DNA of 64,000 nt, taken from contig CAVTMP010000007.1 in the NCBI GenBank assembly GCA_963735885.1, positions 682,001 through 746,000 on the forward strand. The letters run 5' to 3'. This document shows, piece after piece, positions 10,173-19,451 of this stretch (positions are counted from its first letter, which is position 1; the number at the start of each line of letters is the position of its first letter). Under the pieces are notes generated by a model. That model ran no database searches, was not told where the DNA came from, and saw nothing but the letters and a program-made list of their open reading frames with translations. The stretch is from JBBSBL01 sp963735885. GTDB lineage: Bacteria > Actinomycetota > Thermoleophilia > Solirubrobacterales > Solirubrobacteraceae. The position numbers were made by a program, and so were the translations under genes.

Positions 10173-13157
10173 GTGACGAGGCGCTCGTCGCCCGGTGGGG
10201 AGTCGGCGGGCGAGACGCGGTCCCTCAAGGACCGGCCCGCTCCTGCCGACGAGATTCCTGTTGCTTCGCCCGGGCGGACGCGCCCCGGCACGAGAAAGGC
10301 GATCGCGATTCCCGACCCCCACGAGCCGGCCCGTCCCGCCCGCGCCCGGCCCCCGTCCCCGGGGGCATCGCGACGCCTGTCCGCGGCGCTCGCCGGCGTC
10401 GAGGTGGACCGGGTGTGTCGTGAGCCGCTCGAGCGGGGCGAGATCCTCGTCCGCGTGAACGTGCGCTGGCCGCACGGTGCGCCGGCGGGCATCCTCGCCC
10501 GCGCGCTGGTGGTCGACGCCCCCCCGGGCCGGGTCCGCCTCCTGCCCGTCGACGTGGAGGGCGAGTCCGCCGGAGCGGCGGGAGCCTGGCGGCTCGCCTA
10601 CGTCGTGCCGGCGGATCTCGCCGACGCGGCCGGCGCGCGCTTCGGGCTGGAGGTCCACGCCGGGCTGACGGTGGCGCTGCCGGCCCCCGTCGAGGCCGCT
10701 CGGCCGCCGGCCGCGCGTCGCCGCACGGCCCCCACGCGGCTGCGTCCCGCACTCGTCGGCGCGGGGGCGGCGATGGCGCTCGCGCTCCCGGTCGGTGCCG
10801 CCTTCGCCGCCTCGAGCGCCGCGGCGCCCCCGGTCCCGGGATCGACCGCGACGGTGCCCACCGCCGGCCAGGCCGCGCCACCGCCGGTCGTGACCCCGGA
10901 CTGCCCCGAGACGCACGTGCTCCCGGACGGTCGGTCGTGCGTCCTTCCGCCGGCGAGCCCGCCGCCGGGCGACCCGCCTCCCACGACCACGACGCCGACC
11001 ACCACGCCGACCACCACGCCGACCCCCGAGGCGCCGCCGCGCCGCGCCGCGCCACGCCGTCAGCCGACGACCTCCGGCGGCGCCCGTCGCCGCCCGCGCC
11101 GGCACCACAAGGCCGCGCGGCGCAAGACGAGCCGCTCGAAGGCGACGACGCGCGCCCGGCGCGGCGGCACGACGACCACGACGCGCGGCACCGGGGCCTT
11201 CCCCGCGGGGCTCTCGGCGCTCGGGCCGGTCGCCGTCCCGAACGTGGCGATCGACCAGTTCCGGATCCCGCCGTTCCTGCTGTCGATCTACCAGGCGGCG
11301 GGGATCCAGTACGGGATCCCGTGGCAGGTGCTGGCGGCGATCAACGAGATCGAGACCGACTACGGCCGCAACCTCTCGGTCTCCTCCGCCGGCGCGCTCG
11401 GCTGGATGCAGTTCATGCCCGCCACCTGGGCCACCTACGGCGTCGACGCCAACGGCGACCGCACACGCGACCCCTACAACCCCGTCGACGCGATCTTCGC
11501 CGCCGCCCGCTACCTCAAGGCCGCCGGCGGCCAGAAGGACCTCCGCCGCGCGATCTTCGCCTACAACCACGCCGGCTGGTACGTCGACTCGGTGCTGCTG
11601 CGGGCCCGCCTCGTCTCCGCGCTGCCGGGCGACCTCATCGGCGCGCTCACCGGCCTCACGCAGGGGCTCTTCCCGGTCGGGGCCCGCGCGAGCTACGCGG
11701 GTCAGGTCGACCTCGCCCGCGCCCGGAAGGGCAAGGCCGCGGTGGCCCCGCAGGGCCCCGGCGACACCCGCACGGCGCTCGACGTGTTCGCCGCCGACCG
11801 CGCCCCCGTGATCGCGGTGGGCGACGGCCGGATCGCCGGGATGGGCGAGGACGCGCGGCGCGGGCGGTGGGTCACGCTGGAGGACGTGTACGGGAACCGC
11901 TACACGTACGGCCACCTCGGCACGCTCGCGGCGCGCTACCCGGCGCTGCGACCGCAGAAGCTGAGCGATGCCCAGGTGGCCCGCGAGCTGAGGCTGCCCC
12001 GCCACGACGCCGCTCCGCGGCGCCCGGCGAGCGCCGGCCGCCACCGCCCCGGCGTCATCGCGCACGTCCGCCGCGCAGCGGGCCCGGGTGCCCGGACCAC
12101 CTCCACGCCCGCCCCGCGGCACGCCGGCGCACCCGCCTCGCGGCCGGCCGCCGAGCCCGTGCGCAAGGAGCGCCTGTTCGCCCACCCGGGGCGGCCCGAG
12201 GCGCGCCGCGCCGGGGGGCAGCGGCAGCTCGAGGCCACCGGAGCACCGGCGGGCGGTGGCGCCGAGACCTTCAAGGCCTACTTCACGCGGCCGGTCAGGC
12301 TGCCGCCGAAGGAGGTCGAGCTGCGGCCCCTGAAGCCGGGCGCCTCGGTCATCGCCGGGACGATCCTCGGGCGGGTCGGGCACACGGGAACCGCCGATCC
12401 CCACCTGACCTTCTCCGTCCGCCCCGCCGGCCGGGGCGCCCCGCTCATCGATCCGAAGCCGATCCTCGACGGGTGGCGCCTGCTCGACGCGACCGCGATC
12501 TACCGGGCCGCGGGCGGGACGTTCTTCGGCCGCGACGCGCGCACCCCGTCGGTCGGGCAGATCCTGCTCATGTCCAAGGAGGCGCTCGAGCGGCGGGTGC
12601 TGGCCGATCCGCGCGTCGACATCTACGCGTGCGGCCGGCGCGACATCGCCGCCGGACTCATCGACCGCCGCGTCCTCGCCGTCATCGAGTACCTGTCGGC
12701 CTCGGGCCTGCGCCCCACGATCACCGCCCTGCGCTGCGGCCACTCCTACCTGACGACGTCGGGCAACGTCTCCGAGCACTCCTCCGGCAACGCGGTGGAC
12801 ATCGCCGCGATCAACGGCACGCCGATCTTCGGGCACCAGGGCGCGGGGTCGATCACCGACGTCGCCGTCCGGCGCCTGCTGCTCCTCCAGGGCACGATGA
12901 AGCCGCACCAGATCATCACCCTGATGAAGTACCCGGGCACCGACAACACGCTCGCGCTGCCCGACCACGACGACCACATCCACGTCGGCTTCCACCCGTC
13001 GGCGAGCGGGAAGGCGGGTCGGCGTCTGCGGGCGATCCTCAAGCCGGGGCAGTGGGCGAAGCTCGTCGCCCGCCTCGGCGAGATCCGCAACCCGATCGTC
13101 CCGGTCGGCGTCTCGAAGTACGCGACGCGCGTCGGCCGGCGCGGGGCCGGCGAGTAG
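10173..13157 (+). CDS. Three-module cell-wall enzyme: lytic transglycosylase + M23-like + M15/VanY-like peptidase
   Basis: 994 residues from a GTG at 10173 (a later start is possible; conserved sequence begins about residue 70). Order: a small beta domain of unknown function (about 70-170), a membrane segment (189-214), a Pro/Thr-rich and basic linker (220-350), an SLT lytic transglycosylase (365-480; catalytic Glu in NEIETDYG about 390, GALGWMQFMPATW about 407), an M23-like fold split by a low-complexity insert (YTYGHL about 573, ADPHLTFSVRP about 742), and a C-terminal M15/VanY-like domain (EHSSGNAVDI about 868, DDHIHVGF about 932). It would be anchored in the membrane and both cut glycan strands and trim peptides. 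The classic M23 HxH is HLT, so that module may be structural. Confidence 0.85.
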   Translation: MTRRSSPGGESAGETRSLKDRPAPADEIPVASPGRTRPGTRKAIAIPDPHEPARPARARPPSPGASRRLSAALAGVEVDRVCREPLERGEILVRVNVRWPHGAPAGILARALVVDAPPGRVRLLPVDVEGESAGAAGAWRLAYVVPADLADAAGARFGLEVHAGLTVALPAPVEAARPPAARRRTAPTRLRPALVGAGAAMALALPVGAAFAASSAAAPPVPGSTATVPTAGQAAPPPVVTPDCPETHVLPDGRSCVLPPASPPPGDPPPTTTTPTTTPTTTPTPEAPPRRAAPRRQPTTSGGARRRPRRHHKAARRKTSRSKATTRARRGGTTTTTRGTGAFPAGLSALGPVAVPNVAIDQFRIPPFLLSIYQAAGIQYGIPWQVLAAINEIETDYGRNLSVSSAGALGWMQFMPATWATYGVDANGDRTRDPYNPVDAIFAAARYLKAAGGQKDLRRAIFAYNHAGWYVDSVLLRARLVSALPGDLIGALTGLTQGLFPVGARASYAGQVDLARARKGKAAVAPQGPGDTRTALDVFAADRAPVIAVGDGRIAGMGEDARRGRWVTLEDVYGNRYTYGHLGTLAARYPALRPQKLSDAQVARELRLPRHDAAPRRPASAGRHRPGVIAHVRRAAGPGARTTSTPAPRHAGAPASRPAAEPVRKERLFAHPGRPEARRAGGQRQLEATGAPAGGGAETFKAYFTRPVRLPPKEVELRPLKPGASVIAGTILGRVGHTGTADPHLTFSVRPAGRGAPLIDPKPILDGWRLLDATAIYRAAGGTFFGRDARTPSVGQILLMSKEALERRVLADPRVDIYACGRRDIAAGLIDRRVLAVIEYLSASGLRPTITALRCGHSYLTTSGNVSEHSSGNAVDIAAINGTPIFGHQGAGSITDVAVRRLLLLQGTMKPHQIITLMKYPGTDNTLALPDHDDHIHVGFHPSASGKAGRRLRAILKPGQWAKLVARLGEIRNPIVPVGVSKYATRVGRRGAGE

Positions 13158-13194
13158 CCGCGGCGCCGAGCGCGTAGCCTCCCGGGCCGCGCCC

Positions 13195-13473
13195 ATGGCC
13201 GACGCCTGCTCGCACCTCGACGCCGTCACCGTGATCGACCTCCCGCCGCAGGTCGCCGGCTGCGAGGAGTGCCTGGCGCTCGGCACGCGGTGGGTCCACC
13301 TGCGCATGTGCCAGAGCTGCGGCCACATCGGCTGCTGCGACAACTCGCCGGGCCGCCACGCCACCGCCCACCACGCCGACTCCGGGCATCCGATCATCCG
13401 CTCGGCGGAGCCCGGCGAGGATTGGAGCTGGTGCTACGTGGACGAGCTGATGTTCCGCCTGCGACCCGGCTGA
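13195..13473 (+). CDS. UBP-type zinc finger domain protein
   Basis: 92 residues, essentially one ZnF-UBP domain. The zinc ligands appear in order: CSH near the N-terminus, CEEC, CQSCGHIGCCD, then HATAHH and SGHPIIR. This fold is common as a stand-alone protein in actinobacteria, where there is no canonical ubiquitin; a role in binding a protein C-terminus is inferred from the eukaryotic family only. It begins 37 bp after the cell-wall enzyme and may be co-transcribed with it. Confidence 0.9.
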   Translation: MADACSHLDAVTVIDLPPQVAGCEECLALGTRWVHLRMCQSCGHIGCCDNSPGRHATAHHADSGHPIIRSAEPGEDWSWCYVDELMFRLRPG

Positions 13474-13543
13474 GGCCACCGCGCCGCGCGTGACCGCGCG
13501 CTGACACCCTCGGCTTCGGGGCCCTCGCTACCGTGGAGCGCCG

Positions 13544-14533
13544 ATGGCTTCCGCCCCCGTCATCGAGGCCACCGGCCTGGCCAAGTCCTACGGCGACGTC
13601 CACGCGCTCGCCGGCGTCGACCTGTCCGCCGAGGCCGGGACCGTGCTCGGGCTGCTCGGACCCAACGGCGCGGGCAAGACGACCGCCGTGCGGATCCTCA
13701 CCACCCTCCTGCGACCCGACGGCGGCACCGCGCGCGTGGCGGGCCGCGACGTCGTGCGCGAGGCGACCGCCCTGCGCCGGCTCATCGGCCTCGCCGGGCA
13801 GTACGCCGCCGTCGACGAGAACCTCACCGGCGCGGAGAACCTCGCGATGGTCGGGCGCCTCTACCACCTGGGCGGCGCCCGGGCGAAGGCCCGCGCCCGC
13901 GAGCTGCTCGATCGCTTCGACCTCACCGACGCCGCCGGCCGGCTCGCCCGCACCTACTCCGGCGGCATGCGCCGCCGGCTCGACCTGGCCGCCGCGCTCG
14001 TCGCCGAGCCGCCGGTCCTGTTCCTCGACGAGCCGACGACGGGGCTGGACCCGCGGAGCCGCCTCGCCCTCTGGCGGACCATCGAGTCGGCCGTCGAGGG
14101 CGGGACCACCGTGCTGCTCACCACCCAGTACCTCGACGAGGCCGACCGACTCGCCGACCGCATCGCGGTGATCGACCACGGGAAGGTCATCGCCGAGGGC
14201 ACCCCCGCAGAGCTCAAGGCGCGGGTCCGCGGAGAGCGCCTCGACGTCGTCCTCGCCGAGCCGGACCAGGCCGGGGCCGCCGCCGCGGCGCTGGCCGAGA
14301 TGGCCGCCGCGAGGCCGACGGTCGAGGACGGGGTGCTGCGCATCCCGCTCCGGGCGCGCGAGGGGGCGATCGCCGGCGCGGTGCGCCGCCTCGACGACGC
14401 GGGCGTGGGGATCGCGGACCTCGGGGTCCACGAGGCGACGCTCGACGACGTCTTCCTCCTCCTGACCGGCCACGGCGCGGAGGAGGCGGCGCAGGCCGCC
14501 GGCGCGGACCGGGTGGCGGAGGCCGTGCGATGA
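13544..14533 (+). CDS. ABC transporter ATP-binding protein, DrrA type
   Basis: 329 residues: Walker A GPNGAGKTT, signature YSGGMRRRLDLA, Walker B VLFLDEPTTGLDP, and the C-terminal accessory region of the daunorubicin-resistance DrrA family. It energises export by the adjacent permease, with which it overlaps by four bases (ATGA at 14530-14533), indicating translational coupling. DrrAB systems export hydrophobic drugs or lipids; no biosynthetic cluster nearby indicates the substrate. Confidence 0.93.
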   Translation: MASAPVIEATGLAKSYGDVHALAGVDLSAEAGTVLGLLGPNGAGKTTAVRILTTLLRPDGGTARVAGRDVVREATALRRLIGLAGQYAAVDENLTGAENLAMVGRLYHLGGARAKARARELLDRFDLTDAAGRLARTYSGGMRRRLDLAAALVAEPPVLFLDEPTTGLDPRSRLALWRTIESAVEGGTTVLLTTQYLDEADRLADRIAVIDHGKVIAEGTPAELKARVRGERLDVVLAEPDQAGAAAAALAEMAAARPTVEDGVLRIPLRAREGAIAGAVRRLDDAGVGIADLGVHEATLDDVFLLLTGHGAEEAAQAAGADRVAEAVR

Positions 14534-15303
14534 GCGCCCTGCGCCTGTCGGCCTCCGACACGCTCGTCGTGGCGTGGCGCAACCTGCTGCGGATCCCGCG
14601 TCAACCCGACCTGCTGATCAGCTTCACGCTCCAGCCGGTCATGTTCGTGCTGCTCTTCGTCTTCGTCTTCGGCGGGGCGATCCAGACCCCGGGCTACGAC
14701 TACGTGGACTTCCTGATGCCGGGGATCATCGTCCAGACGATCGCCTTCGGCGGCTTCGTGACCGCGCTCGGCCTCGCCGACGACCTCCGCAAGGGCCTGA
14801 TCGATCGCTTCCGCTCCCTCCCGATGGCGCGCGGCGCGGTGCTCGCCGGCCGCACGACGGCCGACATCGTCACGAACACGATCTCCCTGGTGGTGATGCT
14901 CGTCGTGGGCGTGATCGTCGGCTTCTCGTTCTCGGCGAGCGTCCCCGAGGTCCTCGCCGGCGTCGGGCTGCTGCTCCTGTTCGGCTATGCGTTCTCGTGG
15001 ATCTTCGCCCTCGTCGGGCTGAGCGCGTCCTCGGCCGAGGCGGCGCAGGCGATCGGGTTCCTGGCGGTCTTTCCGCTCACGTTCGCCTCCTCGGCCTTCG
15101 TCCCGGTCGACACGATGCCGGACTGGCTGCAGGCCTTCGCCGAGGTCAACCCGTTCACGATCGTCGTCAACGCGATGCGCGCGCTGTGGCTCGGGGCGCC
15201 GGCCGGCAACGACATCTGGGCCGCCGTGGCCTGGAGCGTCGGGCTGATCGCCGTCTTCTCGACGCTGTCGATCGCGCGCTACCGGCGGGCCGTGTCGCGG
15301 TAG
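14530..15303 (+). CDS. ABC-2 type transporter permease, DrrB type
   Basis: 257 residues with six predicted membrane segments and the ABC-2 permease pattern, including YVDFLMPGIIVQT and the segment FASSAFVPVDTMPDWLQ followed by NPFTIVVNAMRALWLG, which is characteristic of DrrB-like permeases. Pairs with the ATPase at 13544 through a four-base overlap. Membrane-embedded half of a drug or lipid exporter. Confidence 0.93.
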   Translation: MSALRLSASDTLVVAWRNLLRIPRQPDLLISFTLQPVMFVLLFVFVFGGAIQTPGYDYVDFLMPGIIVQTIAFGGFVTALGLADDLRKGLIDRFRSLPMARGAVLAGRTTADIVTNTISLVVMLVVGVIVGFSFSASVPEVLAGVGLLLLFGYAFSWIFALVGLSASSAEAAQAIGFLAVFPLTFASSAFVPVDTMPDWLQAFAEVNPFTIVVNAMRALWLGAPAGNDIWAAVAWSVGLIAVFSTLSIARYRRAVSR

Positions 15304-15385
15304 ATCGCGCCGTGGGATCGCCCATCCGCCCTCGACGCCCACGTCCACGGCGGCCGTGCACCGCGCGGGATCGGCGGCGGACGGG

Positions 15386-16617
15386 CTAGGAGGCGACCGG
15401 CGTCGGCCCCGCGACGACGCCGTCGTCGTGCAGCCGCCCGATCTCGTGCTCGGCCAGCCCGAGCACGTCGGCCAGCACCTCGTCGGTGTGCTCGCCGAGC
15501 AGCGGCGCGCGGCGCACCGGGACCCGCTCCAGCGCCCCGAAGTCGAGCGGCGAGCCCGGCATCAGGTACGTGCCGATCCCCGGCTGCTCGACCTCCGCGA
15601 ACATCGGGTTCTCGGGCGAGCAGCGCGGGTCCTGCTCCACGAGCTGGCGGAACGTCTGGTAGGGGCCCCAGCACACGGCGTGCGCGTCGAACACCTCGCG
15701 GATCTCGTCGAGCGTCCGGGCCACCATCCACGGCTTCATCAGGCTCCCGATCACCTCGCGCGCGGCGAAGCGATCGCCCTCCTTCGCTGAGATCGACGCC
15801 CAGCACGCGCTCGAGCGTCGCGAACGCCTCGCCGAGCCCGGTCGCGGCGACGAGGCCCTCCCACTGGCGCAGGGTCAGCGCGACGACCATGATCCGCCGG
15901 CCGTCGCGCGTCAGGAAGTCGCGCCCGAACGCGCCGTAGAGGTAGTTGCCGTCCTTCGCGCGCTCGTGGTCGGTGATCTGGACCTCGGCGATCTTGCCGA
16001 GGTTGCCGACCATCGCGAAGGCGACGTCGGAGAGCGCGACGCGCACGAGCTGGCCCTCGCCGGTGCGCGTGCGGTGGCGCTCGGCGGCGAGCAGGCCGGC
16101 GGCGGCGAGCGTGCCGGTGATCGCGTCCCAGGCCGGCAGCAGGTGGTTGAACGGGCACCGCGAGGTTGCGCGGCCCGGTGGCCCACGGGAAGCCCGTCGC
16201 CGGGTTGACGGTGTAGTCGACGGCCGAGGTGCCGTCGTGGTTGCCGGTGATGTTGACCATCACGAGGTCGTCGCGACGCTCGCGCAGGGCGTCGTAGCCG
16301 AGCCACCCGCGGGCCGGGAAGTTCGTGAGGAAGAGCCCGGCGTCGGGGCCCGGCGCGGTGATGAGCGCGCTCAGCAGCTCCTGGCCGCGCGGGGAGCGGA
16401 GGTCGACCTGGATCGAGCGCTTGCCCTTGTTCAGCCCCGCCCAGAACAGGCTCGTGCCGTCGCTCGTGACCGGCCAGCGGGCCCGGTCGAGCCCGCCGCC
16501 GACCGGGTCGAAGCGGATGACGTCGGCCCCGAGCTGCGCCAGCGTCATCCCGCCGAGCGGGGCGGCGACGAACGCCGAGCCCTCGACCACCCGCAGACCA
16601 TCCAGGATTCCCGTCAC
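15386..16617 (-). pseudogene. Family III CoA transferase, mesaconyl-CoA C1-C4 isomerase (Mct)-like, two frameshifts
   Basis: GTG start at 16617 behind a GGGAGG ribosome site. The N-terminal sequence (VVEGSAFVAAPLGGMTLAQL, then FWAGLNKGKRSI) is that of the Mct branch of CaiB/BaiF transferases. An extra C near 16155 (bridged: AVPFNHLLPAWDAITG) and an extra G near 15785 (bridged: DLSKEGDRFAAREVIGSL) break the frame; all three parts are otherwise well preserved, about 410 residues. The Asp in VALSDVAFAM corresponds to the catalytic Asp of the family. Mct moves CoA within mesaconyl-CoA (2-methylfumaryl-CoA isomerase) in the 3-hydroxypropionate bicycle. It lies 17 bp downstream of the MaoC gene. 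Confidence 0.75.
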
Positions 16618-16634
16618 CGGCCCACCTCCCGCGC

Positions 16635-17661
16635 CTATCCCATCAGGGCGACGAACCGCCAGTCAAGCACCGGGGCGGGCTCGTCCTCGCCGGCGCGCTC
16701 CGCGTGGACGACCGCACGGAGGTCCACGAGCCCGCCCTCCGCGTCGGGGAGCGGCTCCGTGCGCTCGACCGTCAGCTCGGTCCGGAGCGCGTCGCCCTCG
16801 AACACCGGGCCGGTGTGATCGCAGCGCCGCCAGGCGAGGATCGTGGCCAGCGCGGGCAGCGCGCGGGTCGCGTGGGCGGCGGCGATCGAGATCGTGTGCC
16901 CGCCGTAGACGAGCCGTCGCCCGTAGGCGCTGCCGCCCGCGTCCGTGTGCGCCCGCGCGACGTTGAGCGTGAGCCGCGCGAGCTCCGGCGCGGCGGTGAC
17001 CGTCTCGCGCGCCTCGACGACGTGGACGTCGCCCGCCCGCAGCGCGCCGAAGCCCGGGCCCCCGGCGGCCGCCGCGAGCGACGCGAGCCGCCAGCCGGCG
17101 GGCACCGCCGCCCGCACGCGCTCGGCGTCCAGCCCCTCGGGGATGTCGTCGAAGCGGTCCGCGTGCCCGGTCTGGGCGGTCGGGTCGCGCAGCGGGATCA
17201 TCGGGCAGCGCCAGAAGTCGAGCACCGGCTCGCCGGACTGGTTCTCGGTCGTGATGCGCAACGCGACGAGCCCGGTCGCCGCGCCGTCGTCGCGCGGGCG
17301 GTTCTGCTTGAGCGCCGACGACCTCGGTGCGGGAGCGCAGCGTGTCGCCCACGTGCACGGGGCGGAGCAGCACGAGGCCGCGGTAGAAGAGGTTGCCCCG
17401 CACGCGCTCGGTCGGCCCGGTCGACTGGCCGATCGCGGCGTCGCAGACGAGGTTGGGATGGACCAGCGGCCGCTCGGCGCCGGTCACCGCGCGGCAGAGC
17501 GCCGCGTCGAGGGCGAGCCGCAGGCGGTCGCCGGTGATCGCCTGGTGGGCCGCGGCGTGCCCGTCGGTGATCGTCAGGCCGGGCGCGCGGTCGAAGACCC
17601 GGCCGACCGCGAAGTCCTCGAACCAGGGTCCCGCCACCGTGGTGTGCCGCGCCTCTCCCAA
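16635..17661 (-). pseudogene. Bidomain MaoC hydratase, mesaconyl-CoA hydratase (Mch/Meh)-like, one frameshift
   Basis: Two hotdog (MaoC) domains, about 340 residues. The first contains GPWFEDFAVGRVFD and the second SAYGRRLVYGGHTISIAAA with the linker ending in GEPVLDFWRC. An extra base near 17310 breaks the linker; removing it gives VVGLKQNRPRDDG and then LVALRITTENQSG, which is the expected family sequence. Start is a TTG at 17661 or a GTG ten residues in. Enzymes of this type hydrate mesaconyl-C4-CoA to citramalyl-CoA or dehydrate methylmalyl-CoA; which one cannot be told by eye. First gene of a two-gene operon with the Mct-like gene, and divergent from the CitE-type lyase at 17715. Confidence 0.75.
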
Positions 17662-17714
17662 AGCCGGCGCAGTCTCTCAGTCCCGAGGCCCGCGCGGGGA
17701 TATGCTCGCCCGCG

Positions 17715-18584
17715 ATGCGCGCCCGCCGCTCCTGCCTCTCCGTCCCCGCGTCGTCGGCCAAGATGCTCGCGAAGGCGCGCACGCTCGCCGCGGACGAGCT
17801 CGTGCTCGACCTCGAGGATGCGGTCGCCCCGGAGGAGAAGGAGGGCGCCCGGGCCGCGCTCGTCGCCGCGCTCGCCGAGGGCTTCGGCGCGCGCACCGTC
17901 AGCGTGCGCATCAACGCGGTGGGCACGCCCTGGTGCGATCGCGACGTGGTGGCGGTGGCCGAGGCCGCGGGGCGCGTCGACTGCCTGACGATCCCGAAGG
18001 TCGAGAGCCCCGGCGACGCCGAGGTCGTCGCCCGGCTGCTCGACATGGCCGAGCAGCGCGCCGGCGGGGGCCGCCGGCTCGGCCTCGAGGCGCTGGTCGA
18101 GACCGCGGCGGGCCTCGCCCGCGCCGCGGAGATCGCCCACGCCTCGCCGCGCCTGGAGGCGCTCATCCTCGGCTTCGCCGACCTCGGCGCCTCGCTCGGG
18201 ATGCCGCCCGCCGGGTCCGCCGGCGAGGACCGCTGGCACTTCGCGCGCGGGACGCTGGCCGTCGCGGCGCGCGCGGCGGGCCTCCAGGCGATCGACGGGC
18301 CCCACCTCGCGATCGACGACGCCGAGGGCCTGCGCACGGAGGCCGCGCGGGCCAGGGCGCTCGGCTACGACGGGAAGTGGGCGATCCACCCGAGCCAGCT
18401 CGAGTCGCTGAACGCGATGTTCACCCCGGCGCCCGGGGAGGTCGAGCGCGCGACCGCCGTGCTCGACGCGCTCGCCGCCTCCGACGCCGGGGCCGCCCGG
18501 CTCGACGGCGAGATGATCGACGAGGCGAGCCGCAAGCTCGCCGAGCAGATCGTCGCGCGCGCCGAGGCGGCCGGTCCGCGCTGA
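17715..18584 (+). CDS. HpcH/CitE-family CoA lyase (malyl/methylmalyl/citramalyl-CoA lyase-like)
   Basis: 289 residues, a TIM barrel of the citrate-lyase beta family. Visible residues include the Mg-binding LVLDLEDAV, an arginine in VSVRINAVGT, LTIPKVESP, the acid in LGLEALVETAAGL and LILGFADLGASLGM, ending with GKWAIHPSQL. Such enzymes cleave malyl-CoA, methylmalyl-CoA or citramalyl-CoA, or condense glyoxylate with an acyl-CoA. Its divergent neighbours are the hydratase and CoA isomerase that act on the same intermediates, which supports a citramalyl/methylmalyl-CoA role over citrate lyase; the alpha and gamma citrate-lyase subunits are absent. Confidence 0.85.
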   Translation: MRARRSCLSVPASSAKMLAKARTLAADELVLDLEDAVAPEEKEGARAALVAALAEGFGARTVSVRINAVGTPWCDRDVVAVAEAAGRVDCLTIPKVESPGDAEVVARLLDMAEQRAGGGRRLGLEALVETAAGLARAAEIAHASPRLEALILGFADLGASLGMPPAGSAGEDRWHFARGTLAVAARAAGLQAIDGPHLAIDDAEGLRTEAARARALGYDGKWAIHPSQLESLNAMFTPAPGEVERATAVLDALAASDAGAARLDGEMIDEASRKLAEQIVARAEAAGPR

Positions 18585-18600
18585 GCCGCTCGCCGCGATC

Positions 18601-19431
18601 ATGGACTTCACGACCGCCACCGCCCACGGCCAGCGCTTCGTCTACGCGGACTCCGGGGAGGGCCCGCTCGTCGTCCTGCTGCACGGCTTCCCCGACACCC
18701 CCGCCGGCTGGGCGGAGACCCGCGCGGCGCTGAACGCCGGCGGCTACCGCACCGTCGCGCCGTACCTGCGCGGCTACCACCCGGACACGATCGTGCCGGG
18801 CCGCCGCTACCGCGGCGCCGAGATCGGGGAGGACGCCGTGCGGCTGCTCGACGCGCTCGACGCCGAGCGGGCGGTGCTCGTCGGCCACGACTGGGGCGCG
18901 GCGATCGCCTACCGCGCGGCGGCGCTGGCCCCCGAGCGCGTCCGCGCGATCGGCGCCGTCGGGATCCCGCACCCCCGGATGCTGAAGCCCTCGCCCGCGC
19001 TCGCGTGGAAGGCGCGGCACTTCCTCACCCTGCGGCTGCCGAGCGGGCCGTGGCTCGCGCGGCGCGACGACTTCGCCTACGTCGACGCGCTGATCCGCCG
19101 GTGGGCGCCGAACTGGTCGGGCCCGGCGCGCGACGCGTGCCTGCGCGACGTGAAGGCGGCGTTCGCCGACCCGCGCGTGCTCGACGGGGCGCTCGCCTAC
19201 TACCGCGACGCCGGGCGGGAGGACCTCGGGCGCCTCGCGATGCCGGCCATCGTCGTGGGCGGGACGACCGACCTCATCGAGCCCGAGGCGTTCCGCCGCT
19301 CGCCCGAGGCGTTCGACGGCCCGTGCGAGGTGATGATCGCCGACGGCGCCGGTCACTGGCCGCACCGCGAGGCCGCGACCGAGTTCCACGCGCGGCTGCT
19401 CGCGTTCCTCGACGGGCTGCCGCCGGCCTGA
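18601..19431 (+). CDS. Alpha/beta hydrolase, epoxide-hydrolase-like
   Basis: 276 residues. LLHGFPD provides the HGxP oxyanion motif of epoxide hydrolases, VGHDWGAA the nucleophile elbow with Asp as nucleophile, and DGAGHWPHRE the catalytic His. The Asp nucleophile rules out ordinary esterases and fits epoxide hydrolase or a dehalogenase-like enzyme. It lies 16 bp downstream of the CoA lyase in the same direction and is probably in its transcript. Substrate unknown. Confidence 0.85.
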   Translation: MDFTTATAHGQRFVYADSGEGPLVVLLHGFPDTPAGWAETRAALNAGGYRTVAPYLRGYHPDTIVPGRRYRGAEIGEDAVRLLDALDAERAVLVGHDWGAAIAYRAAALAPERVRAIGAVGIPHPRMLKPSPALAWKARHFLTLRLPSGPWLARRDDFAYVDALIRRWAPNWSGPARDACLRDVKAAFADPRVLDGALAYYRDAGREDLGRLAMPAIVVGGTTDLIEPEAFRRSPEAFDGPCEVMIADGAGHWPHREAATEFHARLLAFLDGLPPA

Positions 19432-19451
19432 GCGCCGCTACCCTGCGCGGC

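Noticed and set aside
5006..10492. A very long open frame on the minus strand (about 1800 codons)
   Set aside because: It crosses well-supported genes in other frames (dehalogenase, methyltransferase, pcm, ppk1); composition is Arg/Gly/Pro-rich without any domain, as expected for shadow frames in GC-rich DNA.
10035..13397. A long minus-strand frame opposite the cell-wall enzyme
   Set aside because: Antisense shadow of the intact 994-residue gene; no recognisable motif.
15386..17661. Programmed frameshifting in the Mct-like and MaoC genes
   Set aside because: No slippery heptamer and the same single-base insertion appears in unrelated genes, so error or mutation is simpler.
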